From Saccharopolyspora sp. NFXS83 (lineage in GTDB: Bacteria; Actinomycetota; Actinomycetes; Mycobacteriales; Pseudonocardiaceae), in the NCBI RefSeq assembly GCF_026241095.1, contig NZ_JAPFGB010000003.1, positions 124,001 to 188,000 on the forward strand: a stretch of 64,000 bases of DNA. Reading direction: 5' to 3'. Below the pieces are notes generated by a model. That model had not been told where the DNA came from and ran no database searches. It was given only the letters and a program-made list of their open reading frames with translations. The position numbers were made by a program, and so were the translations under genes. This document shows positions 1 through 8,545 of the stretch, piece after piece. How positions within the stretch are numbered: the stretch's first letter is position 1; each line of letters begins with the position of its first letter.

Positions 1-2543
1 GCTTCCTTGATCAGGGGATCGCCGATCTCGACGAAGTCCGCCCCGGCCTTGACTGCAGCCTGTGCGATTCCAATGGCCTGATCGACGTCGTGGACGTCGA
101 GGGCGATCTGGACTGCGCGGGTGTCGCGTGTCCTACGGAATCGCTCGTGATTCCGCAAGGAGTTCTCGCTGGTGCGCTGTTGGTGGATCTCCGTGATCAG
201 GTGGTCTGCTTCTTGACGAACGAGCCAGTGATCGCTGCGTTGCGCCCTGTGCGCGATGTCGCGGACGCGTGTCGTCGAGAGCTCTAGATAGCCGGTGCGG
301 ATTTCTCTGAGGATGGTCAGAAGTGCACGGGGGTCATCATTTCGTCCGGGTCCGGTGCCGGTGCCGAGCAGGATGTGAAGCCTGTGCCAGCTTGGCCGCA
401 CATGTTGAGGGCAGTGTTGCCAGCTGGGATCAGCGGCGGCGACGGCGGTGTGGACGAGTGCGTCATCTGGGCAATGAGCAGCGCGGTGATCCAGACTGCG
501 GAGTACGAGCTCGCGGACGTGCCAATTGTCGTCGTGTAGGAGGGTGGCGACGTGGCGTTGTGCTGTGGTTCCAGTCAAGCGGGTAGCAGCGCGCGCCGCG
601 GCGGAGCGGACTTTGTAGTCGGGGTCGTGGGCGAGCTGTTCGAGAACGTTGTGTGTCGAGACATCGAGCGGGGCACGGTCGTCACTGATTCCCTCCGCGA
701 GCGCGGCACGGACCCGCCAGTTCGAATGACCGAGAAACGCGTCTAGCTGCAGGATGTCCGTGGCGATTGCGAAGAGGTAGAAGTGCCGTGCGATGAAGAT
801 CGCCTCGTCACCGACCGTCAGGTCTGTGGCGTCGACCAAGTCGCGGGATTCAGCGATACCGAAGGTGTGCTCGACGAACCTGGTGATGTCGGGCCACAAG
901 GAAGTTTCGAAGTGGCGTAGGAGAGCAACAAGCCAGGCAGCAAGCTCGGACCCGAGCGCCGTGGCAACGGATCGGACGTGAAGTAGGGACCGGCACAAGT
1001 CCAGCGACGATTCACGCTCAGCCCGAAGCACGACTTGACGCAGCAATTCCGGGGCTGCAAACCTGCTGCCGTCGGCCGCGGCCATCAACAGTGGCAACGT
1101 CGTTTCCACCGCGGTGGCCGGTGCTGTGGCTACGTACCCGAGCAAATCGGGAGCGATGTTGTCGAGCCGTTGGAACACCAGCTCGATGATGTTCCGGGCG
1201 ATACCTGAGGTGACCGCGCGCTTCGCCAGGTCGTTGAGCGTTCTAACGCTGGCGAGGCACCGGCCTTGAGCGTGAAGGTAGTCGGAAATGGCTGTGCTGA
1301 CGAAAAACTCGCGAAGTATGTCGTGGGTGAACTCGAACCGGCCGTTGCACTCGCAAGCGATGTTCCTCGTGACATCCGCCAGCAGAACCGCGTGCCGAGT
1401 CGCGTTCACGTGCGTGAGCCCGGGTGTGGCCTCGGGCATCGTGGCTGGAAGCTCCTCGCGGTACTGAAGGTAGGCGTGGTCAGTCAGCAGCGACATGACG
1501 GCGACAGCGTCACTGTTTCCGATGATCGTGCGAACGCACTGATCAAGAAGCGCGTACAGGTTGAGGTCGCCCTTCGGTGTCTGCAGCGAGGCAGTCAAGG
1601 CGAGCCGCAGGTAGACCGGTGTCAGGACAAGATTCTGAATGCCGCGGGGAAGCTGGTCGTACGGCGTCGTCTGTTCTGTTCGAGCCTGGTCCCAGAGCGA
1701 GCGCGCTTCCGCCGGGGTCCACCGGGCAAGTTCAACGCTGTATCGAGCCGACGGGCTTTTCGTTGGAGTGTAGATATTGGCGTGCACCAACGGGTACGCC
1801 GTGGTTTCAACGGCCAGCGGGGTCCGTATTGCAATCAGGAACCGCAGATGCGAGGTCGTGACTTGGCGGAGGATAGCTTCGACTTGGCGACCGATGAACG
1901 CGACATCGTGGTCGTTGGCTACGCCATCGATGATCACGACACAGGGCCGTGAAAGCCCAGCGCAATGCTTTTCGAGGGTGAGGAGAGCATCCTGGCCAGG
2001 AGGGATCGATGCATAACGAAGAACCTCGCTAGCCAGGTCGACATGCTCGTCGGTCCACTCAGTCACCGCGAATAGCTGGAGGTCCGCGTCGTTTGCAAGC
2101 TGGTCGGCGAGATGGTGTGTCAGCTGTGTTTTCCCTGTTCCAGCGGGCCCGGCGAGAAGGAAGACCCGTGTGGCCGAGGACAGGAACGAACGGAACGCTT
2201 CGACTGTGCTCGCCGGCGCGTAGTACGGCAACGGGGATGCGACATCGCTGAGCGAGTCGATGACGTGACGGGTGCGTGTTGCCGATCCCACGCCCAGCTT
2301 GCGTGGGGAGTTGGAGCATTGGCGGTCGAACCGCTCCCGATGCTCGGCGGAAAGGTTGTCGAGCGCACGATTGAGAACTTCTTGTGTCTCGTGATGCAGG
2401 CTGCCGTTACGGGTGGCTTTCTCCCAGTTCGCGACGGTGCTCTGGGCGAACCCGAGGTGCTCGGCGAAGGAACGTTGACTGAGGTGCTGGACCTCCCGCA
2501 GCACCTTGACTTCGTGCGGGCTCCACGTCAGATCGCGGGTCAC
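1..2543 (-). CDS. HTH - STAND NTPase - HEAT-like - HUMPS-type fusion (C-terminus beyond window)
   Basis: Reading the minus strand from GTG 2543 gives one uninterrupted frame of 847 codons to the window edge. The start is backed by GGGAGGA about 7 nt upstream. Residues ~10-45 look like an XRE helix-turn-helix (LSQRSFAEHLGFAQSTVANW). A P-loop GPAGTGKT lies at ~132-139, and a Walker-B-like strand VVIIDG follows about 70 residues later, the layout of NACHT/STAND ATPases. Residues ~430-800 are helical with HEAT-like units (DAFLGHSNWRVRAALAEG; HDDNWHVRELVLRSL). The last ~40 visible residues (VQIALDVHDVDQAIGIAQAA, then GADFVEIGDPLIKE) match the N-terminal beta-alpha-beta of the hexulose-6-phosphate synthase / 3-keto-gulonate-6-P decarboxylase family. 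Known: STAND proteins are signal-gated switches with an effector domain. Inferred: the TIM-barrel could be effector or sensor. The barrel catalytic residues lie outside the window. Confidence 0.85.
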   Translation of the reverse strand, partial: MTRDLTWSPHEVKVLREVQHLSQRSFAEHLGFAQSTVANWEKATRNGSLHHETQEVLNRALDNLSAEHRERFDRQCSNSPRKLGVGSATRTRHVIDSLSDVASPLPYYAPASTVEAFRSFLSSATRVFLLAGPAGTGKTQLTHHLADQLANDADLQLFAVTEWTDEHVDLASEVLRYASIPPGQDALLTLEKHCAGLSRPCVVIIDGVANDHDVAFIGRQVEAILRQVTTSHLRFLIAIRTPLAVETTAYPLVHANIYTPTKSPSARYSVELARWTPAEARSLWDQARTEQTTPYDQLPRGIQNLVLTPVYLRLALTASLQTPKGDLNLYALLDQCVRTIIGNSDAVAVMSLLTDHAYLQYREELPATMPEATPGLTHVNATRHAVLLADVTRNIACECNGRFEFTHDILREFFVSTAISDYLHAQGRCLASVRTLNDLAKRAVTSGIARNIIELVFQRLDNIAPDLLGYVATAPATAVETTLPLLMAAADGSRFAAPELLRQVVLRAERESSLDLCRSLLHVRSVATALGSELAAWLVALLRHFETSLWPDITRFVEHTFGIAESRDLVDATDLTVGDEAIFIARHFYLFAIATDILQLDAFLGHSNWRVRAALAEGISDDRAPLDVSTHNVLEQLAHDPDYKVRSAAARAATRLTGTTAQRHVATLLHDDNWHVRELVLRSLDHRAAHCPDDALVHTAVAAADPSWQHCPQHVRPSWHRLHILLGTGTGPGRNDDPRALLTILREIRTGYLELSTTRVRDIAHRAQRSDHWLVRQEADHLITEIHQQRTSENSLRNHERFRRTRDTRAVQIALDVHDVDQAIGIAQAAVKAGADFVEIGDPLIKE

Positions 2544-2571
2544 GCAGATTCCTCCCAGCACGGCGTTGCTG

Positions 2572-2614
2572 TGATCAGAGTATCGGGCCCGGGGTGACTG
2601 ATCAGAACCGATCA
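2572..2614. promoter_or_regulatory. TGATCAGA repeats in divergent promoter region
   Basis: The 172-bp gap between the divergent STAND gene and the lanthipeptide operon carries TGATCAGA at 2572-2579 and 2599-2606, and GATCA again at 2610-2614. Repeated words in a divergent promoter next to an HTH-bearing gene could be an operator, but no binding partner can be named. Confidence 0.3.
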
Positions 2615-2715
2615 CTTCCGGTGCGTCGCGGTCTTCCAGTCCGTCCTGCGTGACGGGCACGGTGAGGACGTGATCGTCACGAGACGGCGATGCTCGTCTA
2701 CCGGGGGATGTGCCT

Positions 2716-3012
2716 ATGTCACAGCTGACAAGAGCTGAACGAACGTCGGCTGAGCCGAGTTTGCTCCGTCGCCTTGTATCGCAGCAAGGGCATGTCGATG
2801 ACGCTCAGCTCGCCGTGTTGCTGCGGGAGGTGCAGTGGGAGATCGACTCGATGGCATTCGATCTGCCGGCTGGTCGTGGCACTCCAGAGCGTCGTGCGCT
2901 TCTGGCGGATGTGTTGGTCAAGCTCGCTGACGTGCTCCGGCCACCGCTGGTCATCTCCACCGAGACGAGCTCCTCGTCCGCACCGTCCGGCACTGAGGTC
3001 CGCCTCACGTGA
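2716..3012 (+). CDS. small conserved-type protein leading the lanthipeptide operon
   Basis: 98 residues, soluble, mostly helical, with no signal peptide or recognisable catalytic motif. ATG 2716 is preferred over GTG 2710 because GGGGGA lies about 7 nt upstream of the ATG and would be too close to the GTG. The Ser-rich tail (TETSSSSAPSG) looks disordered. It lies 80 nt before the precursor gene on the same strand, so it is probably co-transcribed. Its place suggests a small accessory or regulatory role in the lanthipeptide pathway, but I do not recognise the family and assign no function. Confidence 0.6.
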   Translation: MSQLTRAERTSAEPSLLRRLVSQQGHVDDAQLAVLLREVQWEIDSMAFDLPAGRGTPERRALLADVLVKLADVLRPPLVISTETSSSSAPSGTEVRLT

Positions 3013-3092
3013 TGACCGCTCCTACGTCGGCGGAGGGCTTCACGTAGTCCTCGTCGACGGTCCAGTTCACCCACACCAGCGAAAGGAAAGTG

Positions 3093-3275
3093 ATGAGATC
3101 TCCGGCGATTGACCACCTCAGCAGCATCGACACGAACGATCTTGAGGCTGGAGGCGACCCCTTTGACCTCGACATCACTCTCATTGAGGGGACGCCTGCA
3201 GCCGAGACGGTGTTGATGTGCAGCACGGGGGACGGGTGTGGTTCCTCCTGCCCGAGTGCGTGCACGACCTCGTAG
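3093..3275 (+). CDS. FxLD-family lanthipeptide precursor
   Basis: 60-residue peptide with a clear leader and core. The leader carries the family motif FDLDI (residues ~24-28) in an acidic stretch. The C-terminus is Cys/Ser/Thr-rich: Cys43, 49, 53 and 57, with Ser44, Thr45, Ser51, Ser52, Ser55, Thr58, Thr59 and Ser60 as dehydration candidates, so up to four (methyl)lanthionine rings are possible. An Asp47-Gly48 pair sits inside the ring region, the classic sequence for aspartimide/isoaspartate formation, and a PIMT-type methyltransferase is encoded downstream. ATG 3093 is chosen over GTG 3090 because GAAAGG is 6 nt upstream of the ATG. The leader cleavage site cannot be read from sequence, and no dedicated protease gene is visible nearby. 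Confidence 0.88.
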   Translation: MRSPAIDHLSSIDTNDLEAGGDPFDLDITLIEGTPAAETVLMCSTGDGCGSSCPSACTTS

Positions 3276-3331
3276 CCCTGCCGCAGTAGCGCTGTCCGGT
3301 TCTGGTTGGTCTGGCATCAAGGAGTTGGTGA

Positions 3332-5374
3332 GTGATGACGCGGTCGCGAGCGCGGTCGTATCGGCGTGCGGGCGCTGCGCTGCTACGTGCCGCAACCCAC
3401 GTCAAAGCGCCACCGTTGCCTGAGTGGCCGGGACCGGGCGGCACGGTCGCGCAGTGGCAGGCCTGGATGGCGCCGGTGTGGGCCGACGAGGAATTCCAGC
3501 ATGCGGTGAGCAGCACGAGCCCGGATTTGGCGCATCGAGTGGAGGCGGTGTTGGCAGGCCAGTCGCCGGACGTGCGACGGGCTCGGCGGGCCGCTCTTGC
3601 ACTCGCCCGCTTCGCCATCCGGTATGGACATCGGGCCACACCGTTCGGCCTGTTCGCAGGGGTTGCGCGCTTTGAGTTCGGTGAGTCCGCGCAGGTGCAG
3701 ATCGGCGACGCCCACGAGATCGTCGCTCGATCCGCGCCGCACGCGGTGGCTGCTCGCATCGCTTCGTGTGAATCCGACGCTGCGCTGATGGCTACAGTCG
3801 AGGTGCGGGTCAACCCGTTTGCGCAGGTGCGAGCCGACCGTGTCTACGTTCCCGCCGAAGGTGCCTCGGAGTTCTCGCTGGCGGTGACTCCCGCTGTGGC
3901 GGTGGTACTGGATGTAGCTCAAGCTCCGATCAGCCATGAGGTGTTGCTGGGCAAGCTCGCCGCCGAATTCCCAGACACCGCGCCTGAACGGCGGTCCTCG
4001 CTGGTAGCCGAATTGCTGCGGGTGGGGCTACTGCGCTCGGCACTACGGGCTCCGGCCACCGTCGTTGACCCCGCCAGCGTTCTGCCCGCCGACGAGATCT
4101 CGCTCGGGAGTGAGCCTGCTGGGAAGGATGCGTGCGATGTTCGGCTGGACGCGGATGTGCGTCTGCCAGAGGCGGTGGGGGTTGAGGTGGAGACCGCGGC
4201 GACTGTGCTGGCGCGCCTTGCCCGGCATCCGCAGGGGACACCGGCTTGGTGTGACTACATTGAGCGCTTCGCCGACCGGTGGGGCGAGGGCGTCGAGATC
4301 AGCCTGGAGCACGTCATCGACCCTGACCGCGGGCTGGGGCTTCCTGCGGGTTTCGGATCAGTCGCTGAGCCTCCGAGGACGATGACGCGACGCGACCGAC
4401 TGCTACTGGAACTTGCTGGATCCGCGTCGCTCGAAGGTCGCCGGGAGGTGCAGGTCACCGGCGCGATGCTCGAGGAACTCGAAGCCTCCGCAGGACCGCC
4501 GCCGACCACCTCGGCACCGCATTTCGAAGTGTGCGCACAGGTGCAGTCGCGCTCTCGGGACGCGTTGCAGCGAGGCGGTTTCCGGCTGCGCGTGCAGACG
4601 GTGTCGCGAGCGGCTGGGTCGATGACCGGCCGATTCTGGCACCTCCTGCCGGAGGCGGCTGGATACCCCGCCGATCTCCCGACTGTCACAGCTGGAGCCA
4701 AGGTCGCGCAGTTGTCGTTTCACTCGTGCCGAAGCGATGCCGATTTGCTCACCCGTGCGCCCCAGGTCCTGCCCGACGTCCTCAGCGTCGGCGAATTCCG
4801 CGGCGGCGGCGAGACGGTTCTGCGCCCGGCCGATCTTGTCGTCGGCCTTTCCGACGGGCACCTGTATCTCGCGGTCGCTGCAACCGGACAGCGCATCGAT
4901 CCCGTGGCACCGACGGCGATCAACTTCGTGTGGAACAACTACACCCCACCGATCGCCCGGTTCCTCGCCGAGCTCAGCCGAGCCGCCACGCCACAGGTGA
5001 CGTGGTTCGACTGGGGAGCGGCGTTCACACTGCCGTTCACCCCGGCCTTGCGGTACCGACGCAGCATCCTCACCCCTGCCCGGTGGCTGCTGCGCCCCAG
5101 CGCGCTACCCGAATCGAAAGCATCGACCGCTCAGTGGACGGATGCGCTGCACGCCTGGCGGAAGCGAGCCGGGGTAGGCGAGCGAGTGCTGCTGGCCGCT
5201 GACGATCAGCACCTCCCGCTCGATCTCAGCCGAGACATGGATCGGGACCTGTTGCGTACCCATCTACGGACTTCGCCGGTGGCTGTCCTGCACGACGCTC
5301 CGCCCGAGGACGCCGATGGCTGGATCGATGGCCGCGCACACAGCATCGTCGTGCCAGTGAGGTCGAACCGATGA
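3332..5374 (+). CDS. LanB-type lanthipeptide dehydratase, glutamylation domain
   Basis: 680 residues resembling the N-terminal lantibiotic dehydratase domain that uses glutamyl-tRNA to glutamylate Ser/Thr of the precursor. The family stretch RYGHRATPFGLFAGVARFEFG lies at ~97-117. The C-terminal 'SpaB_C' elimination domain of full-length LanB (~1000 aa) is missing here and sits at the start of the methyltransferase gene 1.1 kb downstream, so the enzyme is split. GTG 3332 and ATG 3335 are both possible (GGAG 7-10 nt upstream). The stop overlaps the start of the cyclase gene (ATGA). Cytoplasmic enzyme acting on the peptide encoded 57 nt upstream. Confidence 0.9.
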   Translation: MMTRSRARSYRRAGAALLRAATHVKAPPLPEWPGPGGTVAQWQAWMAPVWADEEFQHAVSSTSPDLAHRVEAVLAGQSPDVRRARRAALALARFAIRYGHRATPFGLFAGVARFEFGESAQVQIGDAHEIVARSAPHAVAARIASCESDAALMATVEVRVNPFAQVRADRVYVPAEGASEFSLAVTPAVAVVLDVAQAPISHEVLLGKLAAEFPDTAPERRSSLVAELLRVGLLRSALRAPATVVDPASVLPADEISLGSEPAGKDACDVRLDADVRLPEAVGVEVETAATVLARLARHPQGTPAWCDYIERFADRWGEGVEISLEHVIDPDRGLGLPAGFGSVAEPPRTMTRRDRLLLELAGSASLEGRREVQVTGAMLEELEASAGPPPTTSAPHFEVCAQVQSRSRDALQRGGFRLRVQTVSRAAGSMTGRFWHLLPEAAGYPADLPTVTAGAKVAQLSFHSCRSDADLLTRAPQVLPDVLSVGEFRGGGETVLRPADLVVGLSDGHLYLAVAATGQRIDPVAPTAINFVWNNYTPPIARFLAELSRAATPQVTWFDWGAAFTLPFTPALRYRRSILTPARWLLRPSALPESKASTAQWTDALHAWRKRAGVGERVLLAADDQHLPLDLSRDMDRDLLRTHLRTSPVAVLHDAPPEDADGWIDGRAHSIVVPVRSNR

Positions 5375-6450
5375 CCTCACCCCGGACTCAGGCGTTGTCC
5401 GAAGACGCCCTAGGAATGGCCCTGCTGCCGATCGAGCGTGGCGACCTCAAGCACGCGCGTCGATTGCTCCGGCAGGCGATCGACGGCGGGGTTAGCGTCG
5501 GTGCGAATGCGTCCCTGTTCCACGGCGCCCCCGCCCTGGAATTCGTGCTCGGCCGCGCCGGCCGGACCGAGCCAGGGGTTCATGAGGCGGTCGATCGACT
5601 CGTGGCCAGCCGCCTGGCCTCCGCCGTCCGACGGCGAGGAAGCCGACGTCAACCGAGTTTGGCGGAATTCGACCTCATCCGAGGCCTCACCGGACTCGGC
5701 GCACTGCTCCTCGCTCGCCCACAGCCCTCGCCACCTCTGACCGAGGTATTGGCGTATCTGGTGTCTCTGGCCCACCCGGTCCCCCCGGGCGAGTTCGCCG
5801 ACGGCGCCGAGCTACCTGGGTGGTGGTCGCTCGAGACGCTCGGACACGATGCCGCCGTGCCCGGTGGCCACAGCAACCACGGCGTTGCACACGGCATCGC
5901 CGGGCCGCTGGCGCTGCTGGCCCTCGCCGTCCGGCACGGAGTCGCTCCTCCCGGCGGTGATGAGGCGATCAAGGTGTTCGCTGACTGGTTGCGCCGTTTC
6001 AGCGGTTACTACTGGATGACCCGTGACCAGCTCGCCGAGCCGAAATGCGCACCCGGCTCGGTACCGGCGCGGCCATCCTGGTGCTACGGGGCGCTCGGGA
6101 TCGCCCGCAGCCTGCAGCTGGCCGCACTCGCCACCGGAGACGAGGCGGCATGCCATGCCGCGGAGGAGATCGCCGTGGCTGCCCTCGCCGACTCCGCAAG
6201 CACCAGCCTGGTGACCGACGCATCCCTGTGTCACGGATGGGCTGGGCTGCTGACGGTCACCCGCGCGCTCGCCGCCGACGCCACCCACCCGGCGCGCTTC
6301 GCCGTCCACCTCGAGTACCTCGAGGACCGGCTGGCAGATGAGCTGAACACCGTCGACAAGCCCGGCTTCCTCGAAGGCCGCACCGGCGCGCTCCTCGCGG
6401 TCGACGGCACGGACCGGACCGGCTGGACCCGAGCACTGCTGATCACCTAA
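5371..6450 (+). CDS. lanC: LanC-type lanthionine cyclase
   Basis: 359 residues of the LanC alpha/alpha-barrel zinc enzyme family, which adds Cys thiols to dehydroalanine/dehydrobutyrine to close lanthionine rings. The zinc ligands are visible: Cys238 in WCYG, and Cys287-His288 in LCHGWAG. Repeated HG-type toroid motifs are present (HGIAGPLALL). Length is slightly short for LanC (~400). The start overlaps the LanB stop (ATGA), implying translational coupling. It works on the dehydrated FxLD peptide, probably in a complex with the split LanB. Confidence 0.9.
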   Translation: MTSPRTQALSEDALGMALLPIERGDLKHARRLLRQAIDGGVSVGANASLFHGAPALEFVLGRAGRTEPGVHEAVDRLVASRLASAVRRRGSRRQPSLAEFDLIRGLTGLGALLLARPQPSPPLTEVLAYLVSLAHPVPPGEFADGAELPGWWSLETLGHDAAVPGGHSNHGVAHGIAGPLALLALAVRHGVAPPGGDEAIKVFADWLRRFSGYYWMTRDQLAEPKCAPGSVPARPSWCYGALGIARSLQLAALATGDEAACHAAEEIAVAALADSASTSLVTDASLCHGWAGLLTVTRALAADATHPARFAVHLEYLEDRLADELNTVDKPGFLEGRTGALLAVDGTDRTGWTRALLIT

Positions 6451-6493
6451 CCCACCGAACCCACATGAGCTGAACAGGAGCGAGGAAACGCCG

Positions 6494-8545
6494 ATGACCT
6501 GGAATGACGAGGACCTGCCGACGACGAACGATCAGGAGTCGTGGTGGCAAGCGATCATCGCTTTCCCCGACCCCAGCGGGATCAGCCCTGAGGCCGCAAC
6601 TGCCCTGGCCGCCGGGTTGGAAGGGCAGCGGTTCCACTTCCTGCGCAAGGAAGGCAAGCTCCGGCTCCGCGTCGAAAAGCCCACCGCCGATGTTCTCGAC
6701 CGGCTTGTCGCCGACCAGCACGCGACCGGCTGGGCGCCCGGAATCTATGAGCCGGAGGTCGAGGCTTTCGGTGGCGCGGAAGGCATGGCGATCGCCCACG
6801 AGCTGTTCTGCGCCGACAGCCCGGCAGCGCTGGCTGCCACCGGCGATTCGCGCAACCGCGAACGCTGCATCCTGCTGCTGTCCACGCTCCACCGAGCCGC
6901 AAGACTGGATCCCTTCGAGATCGGTGATGTCTGGTCCCGCCTCGCCGCGCTTCGACCGTCGATCACTCCACCCGATGAGCAGGCACGGGCCCCGCAACTC
7001 GCTGCGATGCGGCGCCTGATGCACGCCGATGCCGCTCAACGCGAGACCACCGAAAACCACTGGTCCGAGCGCGTTACCGCCTTCACCGCTGCCGGGAGCG
7101 CGCTCGCCGAGCTCGCCTCTACCGGGCGATTGACCAGGGGCCTGCGCGCCGCGCTGGCTCACCACGCGATCTTCGCGTTCAACCGCGCGGGAACCCCACC
7201 TGCCGAGCAGGCCGCCGTCGCGTGGCTGGCCCAGCACACCACCTTCGACAGCGATGTCTCGACCACCGTGTCGCCCTCGGACACGGGCTCGCCGGCCCCT
7301 AACCTTCCGCGGATGAACAACATGATCACCACTGACCCCGCCGAACTCCGCGAGGAGTTCGTTTCCCGCCTGACCGCATCCGGACACCTGACGACCCAGG
7401 AGATCATCGACGCGTTCCGCACCGTCGAACGCCACACGTTCGTGCCCGATGCCGACCTGGCCTCCGCCTATGGGGAGGGCACCGTCGCCATCAAAGGCGC
7501 CCCGGACGATGGCGAAACGCTCTCCTGCATCTCCGCCCCGTCGATCGTGGCGACGCAACTCGAACAGCTCGCCCCACAGCCTGGCCACCGCGTCCTGGAG
7601 GCGGGGGCTGCGACCGGCTACAACGCCGCGCTGCTGGGCCGACTCGTCGGACCCAGCGGGCATGTGTGGACCGTGGACGTCGACGAAGACCTGGTCTCTG
7701 GTGCGGCCGCCAACCTGGCGTCCGCCGGTATTGAGAACGTGACGGCCTTGCTGGGCGATGGCGCAGCGGGATTGCCTGAGCAGGCGCCGTTTGACCGGCT
7801 TCAGTTCACCGTCGGTGCAGGCGACATCCCCACCCAGGTCCTGGATCAGCTTGCCCCTGGTGGCCGGCTGGTGATTCCCATGCGCATCCGTGGATCGATC
7901 TCGCGGTCGTTCGCTTTCGAACGCGAGGCCAACGGCCTGACGTGGAAGACGGTCTCCTGCGAGATGGCCACGTTCATTCCGCTACGCAAAGGCGTCGCCG
8001 ACGACGTCCGCACCATCGTCCACCACGACGGGCCCGGCGACGTTTTCTTGGAGACCTACACCGAGCAGGAAGTTGATCGGGAAGCGATGCGCGGCATCCT
8101 CGATCAACCCTCGCACAAGATCTACACCGACATGAGGCTCCGCCAGGGCTTCTCCTGGGAATGGGTCTACCTGCACCTTGCCTGCACGCTGACCAACGGC
8201 TTGTCCCGCATGCCCGGACAGCGCCCAGGCTTCACACCGCATTTCGCATGGGGCTCCATGGCCGCGCTCGAGGGCGACAGCCTCGCCTACCTCACCATCC
8301 GCGAAGGCGATGACGAGGATGGCCGTTATTGGGAGCCCGGCGTCATCGGCCACGGACCCCGCGCCAACGAGCTCGCCGACCAGGTCGCCACCGAATTCGC
8401 CACCTGGGCACGCGAACGAGGCAACGACGCCCCCGAACCCGGTTTCCGGATGACCACAGCCGACCACCGCGACCTCCTCGAGGCCACGGATCCCCGGTTC
8501 GTCATCGACAAACCCCACAGCCGACTGGTCGTCGACTGGCGATGA
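6494..8545 (+). CDS. LanB elimination domain fused to PIMT-like methyltransferase (FxLD system)
   Basis: 683 residues with two parts. Residues ~15-250 match the 'thiopeptide-type bacteriocin biosynthesis' (SpaB_C) elimination domain: FHFLRKEGKLRLRV, GIYEPEVEAFGG and MAIAHELFCADS are typical. It should remove glutamate from the glutamylated peptide. Residues ~285-560 are a protein-L-isoaspartate O-methyltransferase fold with the SAM motif VLEAGAATGYNAALL. In lanthipeptide pathways of this kind the PIMT homologue methylates an Asp side chain, giving aspartimide and then isoaspartate. The Asp-Gly of the precursor is the obvious substrate. ATG 6494 has GAGGAAA about 7 nt upstream. The stop overlaps the next start (ATGA). 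Confidence 0.88.
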   Translation: MTWNDEDLPTTNDQESWWQAIIAFPDPSGISPEAATALAAGLEGQRFHFLRKEGKLRLRVEKPTADVLDRLVADQHATGWAPGIYEPEVEAFGGAEGMAIAHELFCADSPAALAATGDSRNRERCILLLSTLHRAARLDPFEIGDVWSRLAALRPSITPPDEQARAPQLAAMRRLMHADAAQRETTENHWSERVTAFTAAGSALAELASTGRLTRGLRAALAHHAIFAFNRAGTPPAEQAAVAWLAQHTTFDSDVSTTVSPSDTGSPAPNLPRMNNMITTDPAELREEFVSRLTASGHLTTQEIIDAFRTVERHTFVPDADLASAYGEGTVAIKGAPDDGETLSCISAPSIVATQLEQLAPQPGHRVLEAGAATGYNAALLGRLVGPSGHVWTVDVDEDLVSGAAANLASAGIENVTALLGDGAAGLPEQAPFDRLQFTVGAGDIPTQVLDQLAPGGRLVIPMRIRGSISRSFAFEREANGLTWKTVSCEMATFIPLRKGVADDVRTIVHHDGPGDVFLETYTEQEVDREAMRGILDQPSHKIYTDMRLRQGFSWEWVYLHLACTLTNGLSRMPGQRPGFTPHFAWGSMAALEGDSLAYLTIREGDDEDGRYWEPGVIGHGPRANELADQVATEFATWARERGNDAPEPGFRMTTADHRDLLEATDPRFVIDKPHSRLVVDWR

